From: a virus
Length of the DNA stretch: 64,000 nucleotides
Virus record (IMG/VR): IMGVR_UViG_3300021961_000024
Location: 62,001-126,000 of that record
Strand: one strand, 5' to 3'
Part shown: one piece after another, positions 25,415 through 32,038 of the stretch
How the letters are laid out: each line of letters begins with the position of its first letter
Numbering within the stretch: the first letter of the stretch is position 1
Translations under genes and position numbers: made by a program
The notes under the pieces: model-generated
The model's input: only the letters and a program-made list of their open reading frames with translations
Databases searched by the model: none
Told to the model about the DNA's origin: nothing

Positions 25415-27129
25415 TAAAATTTAAGACTTTGCGATGGAAGAATTTCCTAAGCACTGGCAATAACTGGACTGAGATGGATCTAACGGCCACTAAGTCCACG
25501 CTTATTGTTGGTCAGAATGGTGCTGGTAAATCAACAATGCTAGATGCATTGTCTTTTGCCTTGTTCGGTAAACCCCATCGTAACATCAACAAACCTCAGT
25601 TAGTTAATACAATTAACAACAAAGACTGTAAGGTTGAAGTAGTTTTCACAGTAGGATCTTCCACCTTTAAGATTGTTCGTGGACTAAAGCCGCAAGTGTT
25701 TGAGATCTGGAAAGGATCGGATCTGGTCAACCAAGAAGCTCATTCGCGCGAATATCAAAAGGTACTAGAACAAAACATCCTAAAAATGACACATAAGTCA
25801 TTCCATCAGATCGTAGTCCTTGGTAGCTCTTCGTTTATCCCCTTTATGCAACTCTCCGCACAACATCGTAGAGATGTTATCGAGGATCTTTTAGATATCA
25901 ATGTATTCTCTAAAATGAATGTATTGATAAAAGAAAAGCAGGCGTTGATTAAAGAATCTCTAAAGGATTTAACATATCAGCTCGATCTAAACCAGAATCG
26001 TATAGATACTCAGAACAAGTATATTCGTGACATTAATGCCATGAACGAGGAAGAGATTAATGAAAAACAATCTACTATCCAACAGACTCGGGACGAGATT
26101 AAGCGGCTCCAAGCAGAAAACTCGACGCACTCTGATTACATTTTACAACATCAGGAAACCGTTAATGAAGCGCTTAAAAAAGGTCACGACCAAAAGCAAG
26201 CCCTCTTACAATATCGGTCCACTTTTAATCTACGAATGGAAGCCCTTGTCAAGGATGCAAAGTTCTACGAGTCGAACACCTCATGCCCGACTTGTAAGCA
26301 AGAAATTACCGAGTCCCTCGTTGAGACAAAGCTTGCGGAAGCTAGAAGCAGCGCATCGACGCTCAAATCGGCCCTTGAAAAAGCAGACGAAGAAGCAGCA
26401 AAAATTACGAAAACTATAGACGAGTTTACACTTAAAGCTGAAGAGATTCGTAATACACAGTCTAAGATCAATGCTAACAATCAAGAGATCGGTAGACTAC
26501 AAAAGACTATTGATGCATTAAATAAAGATATCGAGCGCCTGACCGCGCGCGAGGGCGATCTTGGTACTGCTAAGTCGGATCTGGAAACGATGAAGACCGA
26601 GCGAGATAACCTACGCGAAGAAAAATTTAAGCAGAATGAGACCTATAGTTATAATTCTGTTATTGCAGAGATGCTAAAGGATACCGGTATTAAGACCAAG
26701 ATCATTAAGCAATATCTTCCTGTGATCAATAAACTGGTTAATCAGTACCTACAAACATTGGACTTCTTTGTACACTTTAACCTCAACGAAGAATTTAGCG
26801 AGACTATTCGATCCCGCCACCGTGACACGTTTACGTATGATTCGTTTTCTGAAGGTGAAAAGCAGAGGATCGACCTATCATTGCTGTTTACTTGGAGAAT
26901 GATTGCCAAGATGAAAAACAGTATTTCTACCAACCTATTAATCCTTGATGAGACCTTTGACTCTTCATTGGATCATGATGGGGTGGATAACCTAATGAAG
27001 ATTCTATACACCCTTGATGATGAGACCAATACCTTTGTAATCAGCCATAAGGGTGAAATACTAGACAATAAGTTCCAACGTAAGCTTGAATTTGTAAAAG
27101 AGAAAAATTTCTCTAAATTGGCAGCTTAA
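25411..27129 (+). CDS. gp46: Recombination ATPase gp46-like (Rad50/SbcC family)
   Basis: An ABC ATPase with Walker A GQNGAGKST at about 34-42, long coiled-coil arms, a zinc hook CPTC at 292-295, signature SEGEKQRIDLSLLF, and Walker B LLILDETFDSSLD. Its 572 aa match T4 gp46 (560). It forms the Mre11-Rad50-type complex with gp47. Confidence 0.96.
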   Translation: MIKFKTLRWKNFLSTGNNWTEMDLTATKSTLIVGQNGAGKSTMLDALSFALFGKPHRNINKPQLVNTINNKDCKVEVVFTVGSSTFKIVRGLKPQVFEIWKGSDLVNQEAHSREYQKVLEQNILKMTHKSFHQIVVLGSSSFIPFMQLSAQHRRDVIEDLLDINVFSKMNVLIKEKQALIKESLKDLTYQLDLNQNRIDTQNKYIRDINAMNEEEINEKQSTIQQTRDEIKRLQAENSTHSDYILQHQETVNEALKKGHDQKQALLQYRSTFNLRMEALVKDAKFYESNTSCPTCKQEITESLVETKLAEARSSASTLKSALEKADEEAAKITKTIDEFTLKAEEIRNTQSKINANNQEIGRLQKTIDALNKDIERLTAREGDLGTAKSDLETMKTERDNLREEKFKQNETYSYNSVIAEMLKDTGIKTKIIKQYLPVINKLVNQYLQTLDFFVHFNLNEEFSETIRSRHRDTFTYDSFSEGEKQRIDLSLLFTWRMIAKMKNSISTNLLILDETFDSSLDHDGVDNLMKILYTLDDETNTFVISHKGEILDNKFQRKLEFVKEKNFSKLAA

Positions 27130-27132
27130 CGG

Positions 27133-27161
27133 TTTACACATCGTACGTTATATAGTATAAT
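27133..27161 (+). promoter_or_regulatory. Early/middle promoter of gene 45
   Basis: TTTACA at 27133-27138, exactly 17 nt, then TATAAT at 27156-27161, 26 nt before the clamp gene. It is a near-consensus sigma70-type promoter with the same spacing as the other phage early promoters. Confidence 0.82.
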
Positions 27162-27187
27162 GGAACACACATCATACGGAGTTTATA

Positions 27188-27874
27188 ATGCAACTAAATG
27201 ACACCACCATTCAGGTTCTTAAGAACTTTGCTCAGATCAATTCTAACATTGTGATCGACCAAGGCAATACGATTAAGACCGTTTCAGAGGCAAAGAACGT
27301 CTTTGCAACTGCTACCCTAAAGGACACATTTCCTTCTCGATTTGGCATCTATGATCTTAACGAGTTTCTAGGTGTACTAAATCTTGTCGACAGTCCGACC
27401 TTTAAGCCCGATGCGGGCTTTGCTACCATTAGTGATGGTAGCGGTAGGTCTAAGATTAAGTACTATTTCTCTGACCCGGAAATGCTCACATCACCTACTC
27501 GTAACGTAATTATGCCACCAGTTGATGTAGAGTTCCGCCTTGATACTGAAACCCTTTCCAGGATTAAGTCTGCTGCATCTGCTCTCGGTCATAGTGAGGT
27601 CGCAATTACTCCATCGAACGGAGTGATTACGATGACAATCTTTGACAAAGAAAATGCTACTAGTAACACATTTTCTATTGATATCCCCGGTAAATATGAA
27701 GCAGGCACCAACTTCTCGCTGGTGTTCAATATCAACAACCTAAAGAAGCTTATCCCTACTAACTACAACGTAGCGATTTCTTCCAAACTTATTTCCCATT
27801 TCACATCGGAGGATTCAGACCTTCCGATTGAATATTTCGTAGCGCTAGAAAAAACATCTAAATATGGAGATTAA
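27188..27874 (+). CDS. gp45: Sliding clamp gp45-like
   Basis: The 228 aa protein exactly equals the T4 clamp length. It starts MQLNDTTIQVLKNFAQINSNIVI and includes FPSRFGIYDLNEFLGVLNLV, and ends in a beta strand IEYFVALEKTSKYG. The trimeric ring tethers gp43 polymerase and activates gp55-dependent late transcription. It has its own strong early-type promoter and is followed by a 60 aa gene and the clamp loader. Confidence 0.93.
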   Translation: MQLNDTTIQVLKNFAQINSNIVIDQGNTIKTVSEAKNVFATATLKDTFPSRFGIYDLNEFLGVLNLVDSPTFKPDAGFATISDGSGRSKIKYYFSDPEMLTSPTRNVIMPPVDVEFRLDTETLSRIKSAASALGHSEVAITPSNGVITMTIFDKENATSNTFSIDIPGKYEAGTNFSLVFNINNLKKLIPTNYNVAISSKLISHFTSEDSDLPIEYFVALEKTSKYGD

Positions 27875-27879
27875 TCATT

Positions 27880-28062
27880 ATGTCTGACCTTGCAAATAAC
27901 GCCAACCAGGTTGCTCGCAGCACCATCGCGGTTATTGATACTATCACTGCTCGTGGTGCCTTTAAAGGGGAAGAGCTATCTACTATTGGCCGTCTCCGTG
28001 ATCAATGCACCAATCTGATCCAACTGGCCGAAGCAGCACTGAGTGCAACTGAATCTGAGTAA
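27880..28062 (+). CDS. Hypothetical small protein, 60 aa, between clamp and clamp loader
   Basis: A short helical protein (NQVARSTIAVIDTITARGAFKGEELSTIG) that starts 5 nt after the clamp stop. Codon use is like its neighbours and there is a good start context, so it is probably real. The length and helical pattern resemble small accessory proteins found at this position in marine T4-like phages. Function is unknown. Confidence 0.6.
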   Translation: MSDLANNANQVARSTIAVIDTITARGAFKGEELSTIGRLRDQCTNLIQLAEAALSATESE

Positions 28063-28095
28063 TCTTACTCTATTATATTATGAAAAGGTGAATAT

Positions 28096-29034
28096 ATGTC
28101 GAATGACTTTTTGTGGGTAGAAAAGTATCGTCCTCGTAAGATCGAAGATACTGTTCTCCCACCTAGTCTGAAAAAGACTTTTGTGGAGTTGGCTTCAACT
28201 GGCCAACTCCCTAATATGCTGTTTACAGGTACGGCGGGTCTCGGTAAGACCACTGTAGCTCGTGCATTGTGTAACGAGCTTGGTCTTGATTACCTATATG
28301 TTAACGGATCCGAAGAAGGTAATATCGAAACCCTTCGTGGTAAGATCCGTCAGTTTGCCTCTACTATTTCACTACAAGGCGGCTACAAAGTAGTTATCCT
28401 TGATGAGGCTGATTATCTTAACCCACAGTCTACTCAACCAGCTCTTCGTGGATTTATCGAAGAGTTTGCTAATAACTGTCGGTTTATCCTTACAGCTAAC
28501 TTTAAGAACCGTATTATCGAACCCCTGCACTCACGGTGTTCGGTATACGAATTTAATACTACCCGTAAGGAGATGGCTGGTCTTGCGGCTGTATTCTTCG
28601 AGCGTATGAAACACATCCTCGAATCTGAAAAGATTCAGTATGATACCAAAGCAGTTGCAGATCTAATTATCAAGCATGCCCCTGATTGGCGTCGTGTTAT
28701 TAACGAATGTCAGCGCTATAGTATTTCGGGTAAGATTGATTCGGGCGTGCTCGCGAGCGTGAGCGATACTTCATACGAATCTTTGTTCACTTACCTAAAG
28801 GATAAAGACTTTAAGAATATGCGTAAGTGGGTGGTAGATAACATCGACACAGATGCTTCTGCTATCTTCCGTGCGATCTATGACCGTATGAACGATAAGG
28901 TCAAGCCGCAATCTATTCCTGCACTTGTACTCATACTTGCAGATTACCAATATAAAAACGCCTTTGTCGCAGACCACGAACTAAACATCGTAGCTTGCAT
29001 GACAGAGATTATGTCCAACGTGGAGTTTACATAA
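28096..29034 (+). CDS. gp44: Clamp loader large subunit gp44-like
   Basis: AAA+ ATPase: Walker A GTAGLGKTT near residue 45, Walker B VVILDEADYL near 99, sensor 1 FILTANFKNRI, and arginine finger in PLHSRC. Its 312 aa match T4 gp44 (319). With gp62 it opens and loads the gp45 ring. It overlaps the following exonuclease by 1 nt. Confidence 0.96.
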   Translation: MSNDFLWVEKYRPRKIEDTVLPPSLKKTFVELASTGQLPNMLFTGTAGLGKTTVARALCNELGLDYLYVNGSEEGNIETLRGKIRQFASTISLQGGYKVVILDEADYLNPQSTQPALRGFIEEFANNCRFILTANFKNRIIEPLHSRCSVYEFNTTRKEMAGLAAVFFERMKHILESEKIQYDTKAVADLIIKHAPDWRRVINECQRYSISGKIDSGVLASVSDTSYESLFTYLKDKDFKNMRKWVVDNIDTDASAIFRAIYDRMNDKVKPQSIPALVLILADYQYKNAFVADHELNIVACMTEIMSNVEFT

Positions 29035-29633
29035 TGGCTATCATTTATGATATTGAAACGCTGAGCCAAGATCAGCATCGAGGTGTGATAGTATCAATTG
29101 CACTTCTTAACTTTGATATGAACCGTCTTATGCATGGTAAAGCATATGAGTGGGATGAACTAATTGGGGATGTACAATTCCTCAAGTTTGATGTAGAATC
29201 ACAGGTAAAGAAATATGGTCGAACTATCTGTACTGACACTTTGAATTGGTGGAAGAATCAAGGTCCAGAAGCCCAAAAGCAGCTAACACCAACGCCCGAT
29301 GATGTTGATATCTCGGAACTATATAGTTGGTTTGTATCCAATACTTCATCTGATGTAGATATGGCTTTTACTCGTAACAATACGTTTGATCCGGTATTTG
29401 TTCAGTATATTTGTTCCCAGTTTGGAGATCCTATGCCACATAAGTGGTGGGTTATTCGTGATACTAAAAGTCTATTGAATGGAATGACTTGGGGGCAAGA
29501 TATTAGTGATAAGTTTATTCCTGATGGGCTTGAATCCAAATTTATTGCCCATGATCCTAGACATGATGTAGTTATGGATGTAATGCGTATTCAATATGTG
29601 TCACGACTTCTAATTGATGAAATCCCATTCTAA
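29034..29633 (+). CDS. dexA: DexA-like 3'-5' exonuclease
   Basis: A DEDD-type exonuclease: IYDIETLS (D/E metal site, residues 4-11) and later GLESKFIAHDPRHDVVMDV with the terminal DEDD aspartates. The segment FLKFDVESQVKKYGR followed by TLNWWKNQGPEAQKQL closely parallels T4 exonuclease A. ATG 29034 overlaps the gp44 stop, so I prefer it to 28995. Its place in the replisome operon is unusual compared with T4, where dexA lies elsewhere. Confidence 0.88.
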   Translation: MAIIYDIETLSQDQHRGVIVSIALLNFDMNRLMHGKAYEWDELIGDVQFLKFDVESQVKKYGRTICTDTLNWWKNQGPEAQKQLTPTPDDVDISELYSWFVSNTSSDVDMAFTRNNTFDPVFVQYICSQFGDPMPHKWWVIRDTKSLLNGMTWGQDISDKFIPDGLESKFIAHDPRHDVVMDVMRIQYVSRLLIDEIPF

Positions 29634-29842
29634 TGAGTGAATTTACAAAATCTTATAATACTTTAAAAGGCACTTTACTGCGGACCGGCATATATACTAT
29701 TGGACACTTTTTAATTGCTGCAGCTTGTGTTATGTATTTCACTGGCGCACCGTTTTATATTGCTTTGACGGATGCTATAGTAGAACCATTACTAAACGCG
29801 GTATGGTTTTTTGTGCTAGATAGATTATGGACGGCTAAATGA
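29633..29842 (+). CDS. Small membrane protein, DUF2061-like
   Basis: 69 aa with two hydrophobic segments (about 20-39 and 43-62): TGIYTIGHFLIAAACVMYF and ALTDAIVEPLLNAVWFFVLD. The layout with a central acidic residue and terminal ERLW-like DRLW matches DUF2061 integral membrane proteins. It is inserted between dexA and gene 62 with 1-4 nt overlaps, so it is co-translated with the replisome. Role unknown; membrane anchoring of replication is speculation. Confidence 0.7.
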   Translation: MSEFTKSYNTLKGTLLRTGIYTIGHFLIAAACVMYFTGAPFYIALTDAIVEPLLNAVWFFVLDRLWTAK

Positions 29843-30216
29843 ATCCTTATGATTACCTAAATTCTATTAATATGACCAAAAAGGATATCATGGTAGATGA
29901 TATCACTGAGAAATCATATATCCCGTTCATGATCAATAGATCGCTAAGTTATTTTCCTGATACGGTTCTTTTCGCTAATGAGATGAACCAATACCATCAC
30001 CTTGATAAAAAACTTCAATTTCATTTTTTTATAAATACTATTAGAAAGCGGAAGCGCTTCTCAAAATGGGCTAAGCCTGTCAAAGAAAGTGATTTGGAAG
30101 TTGTCAAGGAATATTATGGCTATAGTAATGAAAAAGCCAAACAAGCCTTGACCCTTCTAAGTGAAGAACAATTAAATTTATTGAAACAGAAGGTTTATAA
30201 AGGTGGAAGAAAATAA
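29839..30216 (+). CDS. gp62: Clamp loader small subunit gp62-like
   Basis: The 125 aa protein has MNPYDYLNSINMTKKDIM, MINRSLSYFPDTVLFANEMNQ and RFSKWAKPVKESDLEVVKEYY-like segments (the last in part: FSKWAKPVKESDLEVVKEYY). It is shorter than T4 gp62 (187 aa), as in cyanophage relatives. It binds gp44 to form the loader and overlaps regA by 14 nt, as in T4. A TATAAATA at 30030 lies within the gene and is probably chance. Confidence 0.9.
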   Translation: MNPYDYLNSINMTKKDIMVDDITEKSYIPFMINRSLSYFPDTVLFANEMNQYHHLDKKLQFHFFINTIRKRKRFSKWAKPVKESDLEVVKEYYGYSNEKAKQALTLLSEEQLNLLKQKVYKGGRK

Positions 30217-30610
30217 TTTATACGAATGGGACCCAAGCAAAATGCTTGAGGTAACCCTCGCCGAGCCAGACGATTTTTTAAAGGTAAAAGAAACGCTGAC
30301 CCGTATTGGTGTCGCTTCTAGAAAAGATCGCAAACTATACCAATCATGTCATATTCTACATAAACAAGGTCGCTACTTTATTGTGCATTTTAAGGAGCTA
30401 TTTCTCCTGGATGGCAAGAAGTCGAATCTTGAAGAGAATGATATTCTGCGTCGTAATACTATCGCTACATTGTTAAGTGACTGGGGTTTAGTAACAGTAA
30501 ATGCTAAAGCCGGTCTTCAATGTGCACCATTACGCCAGATTAAGATCCTTTCGTTTAAAGAAAAAAACGAATGGGAACTGTGCCCAAAATACAACATTGG
30601 TAATAAGTAA
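30203..30610 (+). CDS. regA: Translational repressor RegA-like
   Basis: Contains EVTLAEPDDFLKVKETLTRIG, LYQSCHILHKQGRYFIVHFKE, SDWGLVTV, and the C-terminus SFKEKNEWELCPKYNIGN, all closely like T4 RegA (122 aa). RegA binds start regions of early mRNAs and shuts down translation. An extra about 13 residues are at the N-terminus. Order 44-62-regA-43 is kept, with extra genes inserted before 43. Confidence 0.95.
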   Translation: MEENNLYEWDPSKMLEVTLAEPDDFLKVKETLTRIGVASRKDRKLYQSCHILHKQGRYFIVHFKELFLLDGKKSNLEENDILRRNTIATLLSDWGLVTVNAKAGLQCAPLRQIKILSFKEKNEWELCPKYNIGNK

Positions 30611-30644
30611 TACCAGGTATTCTTCTAGAGGATAAGTATATGGG

Positions 30645-30652
30645 TATAAATA
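30645..30652 (+). promoter_or_regulatory. T4-type late promoter (TATAAATA) for hsp20
   Basis: TATAAATA 63 nt before the ATG of the small heat shock gene. It makes the hsp20-DUF1127-phasin-like cassette a late transcript inside the early replication block. Confidence 0.7.
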
Positions 30653-30714
30653 CACTTGCTGATGCGGAATTAACCGGTCGGCGTAATGTTCTTGCTTGTA
30701 AAAAGGAGAAAACC

Positions 30715-31191
30715 ATGACAGGCGTACAATCACTATTTCCACGTTCATCTTTTGTTGGCTTTGATCATTTGCTTAATGAACTAGACTATGTAACAAAACA
30801 TGCACAGGATAACTATCCTCCCCACAATATTCTTAGAACCGGTGAAACCGAATATCTAATCGAATTAGCTGTGGCGGGATTTAGCAAAGATGAACTCACC
30901 ATCGAAGTTAAGGATCGCACCCTAACTATCCTTGGAGAACATGCGAGTAAAGGTCGCGAGTACATTCACCGTGGTATTTCCACTAAGAAGTTCAAACGCA
31001 CCTTTAGGCTGTCCGAACACGTAAAAGTAAATGGAGCAGACCTGATCGACGGAGTACTGTCAATTGTATTGAAGTATGAAGTCCCAGAAGAAATGCGTCC
31101 TCGTAAAATCGAAATCGGTCATTACGAGGGATTAACAAATGACACAACACATTCTAACACTAAACAACTACTTACTGAATCCACTAACTAA
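30715..31191 (+). CDS. hsp20: Small heat shock protein Hsp20-like
   Basis: The alpha-crystallin domain is seen in EYLIELAVAGFSKDELTIEVKDRTLTILGEH (in part: VAGFSKDELTIEVKDRTLTI) and KFKRTFRLSEHVKVNGADLIDGVLSI (in part: DGVLSIVLKYEVPEEMRPRKI). It is an ATP-independent chaperone. AAAAGGAG precedes ATG 30715, so I reject the longer reading from 30640 that would cross the late promoter. Hsp20 genes are frequent in marine T4-like phages. Confidence 0.92.
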   Translation: MTGVQSLFPRSSFVGFDHLLNELDYVTKHAQDNYPPHNILRTGETEYLIELAVAGFSKDELTIEVKDRTLTILGEHASKGREYIHRGISTKKFKRTFRLSEHVKVNGADLIDGVLSIVLKYEVPEEMRPRKIEIGHYEGLTNDTTHSNTKQLLTESTN

Positions 31192-31453
31192 TCTTACTAG
31201 TGGATTTGTTAAATTCTTTGCAAAAATCAATGAGGCTATTTCAATAGCTCAAACACGAAAAGCAATTGCTTTAGTAAAAGAGTATATGTGGGCTCAAAGA
31301 GTTTACAGAGAAACTTTCAACGGACTGTCAAAACTATCGGACAGAGAGTTGCAAGACATTGGTATTTGCCGTGGAGACATTCATTGGGTTGCAATGGAAG
31401 CCTTCACTAAAAAACAAGTTGAAGAGAACCCCAATCTTCGTAATTGGGTCTAA
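31139..31453 (+). CDS. DUF1127 (YjiS-like) protein with N-terminal extension
   Basis: Residues about 57-90 (YRETFNGLSKLSDRELQDIG then CRGDIHWVAMEAF) match the short DUF1127 motif with Leu-Ser-Asp-x-Glu-Leu-x-Asp-Ile-Gly. The family is abundant in alphaproteobacteria, where small members affect RNA turnover and metabolism. The N-terminal 50 residues are extra. It overlaps hsp20 by 53 nt, with its start inside the hsp20 end. It probably came from an alphaproteobacterial host and is expressed late. Confidence 0.82.
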   Translation: MTQHILTLNNYLLNPLTNLTSGFVKFFAKINEAISIAQTRKAIALVKEYMWAQRVYRETFNGLSKLSDRELQDIGICRGDIHWVAMEAFTKKQVEENPNLRNWV

Positions 31454-31482
31454 GAGATGGGGTGGTTACCTAATAAACCCGC

Positions 31483-31504
31483 GGGGAGCTACGGTTAGCT
31501 CCCC
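31483..31504 (+). other. Stable hairpin upstream of the phasin-like gene
   Basis: Stem GGGGAGCTA/TAGCTCCCC with a CGGT loop, 33 nt before the next ATG. No T-run follows, so it looks like an mRNA processing or stabilising element rather than a terminator. Confidence 0.6.
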
Positions 31505-31537
31505 ATCTACACAAACACAAACACAAAGGAGAATGTC

Positions 31538-31744
31538 ATGAATGAGTATATGACAAATATGTGGATCGATACGATCCAGAACGCTAAGAAATCCTGGGTT
31601 GATACCTGGATTAAAGATGAATCGATGAGCAAGCCTCTTAACGACTTCATCAAAGTTCAAACCGAATTCACTAAAGATGCTATGAAACATACCAACGCAT
31701 TTGCGAATGCCGCTGGTGCAGCTATGGCAAAGGTGATGAAATGA
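31538..31744 (+). CDS. Phasin-like small protein, 68 aa
   Basis: An amphipathic helical protein with FIKVQTEFTKDAMKHTNAFANAAGAAMAK, the pattern seen in phasins, which coat polyhydroxyalkanoate granules. It is shorter than typical phasins, so the match is tentative. AAAGGAG precedes its ATG and it overlaps the next gene by 4 nt. It could modulate host storage granules or just be a helical virion or scaffold factor. Confidence 0.5.
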   Translation: MNEYMTNMWIDTIQNAKKSWVDTWIKDESMSKPLNDFIKVQTEFTKDAMKHTNAFANAAGAAMAKVMK

Positions 31745-31959
31745 ACAAGAATCCATTTGAAATCCGTGCCGAGATGCTAGCTCTTGCCAAAGACTATATG
31801 GACAACCAGTATCACATGAATGTTGATTTTGCTCGTAATATGTTTGAGCAGGGTAAAATTCAGTTTGACGAATATCAAGATGCCATGCATATGTATTCCA
31901 TGGAAGATCTTATGGCAAAGGCCAAAGAGATGTATACCTTCGTTTCTCATAGAGATTGA
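31741..31959 (+). CDS. Conserved-looking small protein (NPFEIR motif), 72 aa
   Basis: Begins NKNPFEIRAEMLALAKDYMD and continues as a charged helix. A small ORF starting with Asn-Pro-Phe-Glu-Ile-Arg is familiar from marine T4-like phages near gene 43, as recalled and not searched. It is co-translated with the phasin-like gene. Function is unknown. Confidence 0.6.
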   Translation: MNKNPFEIRAEMLALAKDYMDNQYHMNVDFARNMFEQGKIQFDEYQDAMHMYSMEDLMAKAKEMYTFVSHRD

Positions 31960-31973
31960 TCTTAATAAAACAA

Positions 31974-32000
31974 AAAGGGGGGGTTTACGAATCCCCCTTT
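31974..32000 (+). terminator. G-run/C-run hairpin terminator overlapping the gene 43 promoter
   Basis: AAAGGGGG (31974-31981) pairs with CCCCCTTT (31993-32000), followed by ATTTTATA. The 11 nt loop contains the -35 hexamer of the gene 43 promoter. It may stop the late hsp20 transcript and fire the polymerase promoter in the same segment. Confidence 0.65.
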
Positions 32001-32012
32001 ATTTTATATAAT
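31984..32012 (+). promoter_or_regulatory. Early/middle promoter of gene 43
   Basis: TTTACG at 31984-31989, exactly 17 nt, TATAAT at 32007-32012. The predicted start (about 32018-32020) leaves a leader of only about 20 nt before TTG 32039. Confidence 0.78.
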
Positions 32013-32038
32013 GACTCCATCTATAGGAGGTATTGCAT

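Noticed and set aside
30030-30037. TATAAATA inside the gp62 gene
   Set aside because: A perfect late box, but within coding sequence and 173 nt before regA, an early gene. Chance is likely in AT-rich DNA, so I did not list it as a promoter.
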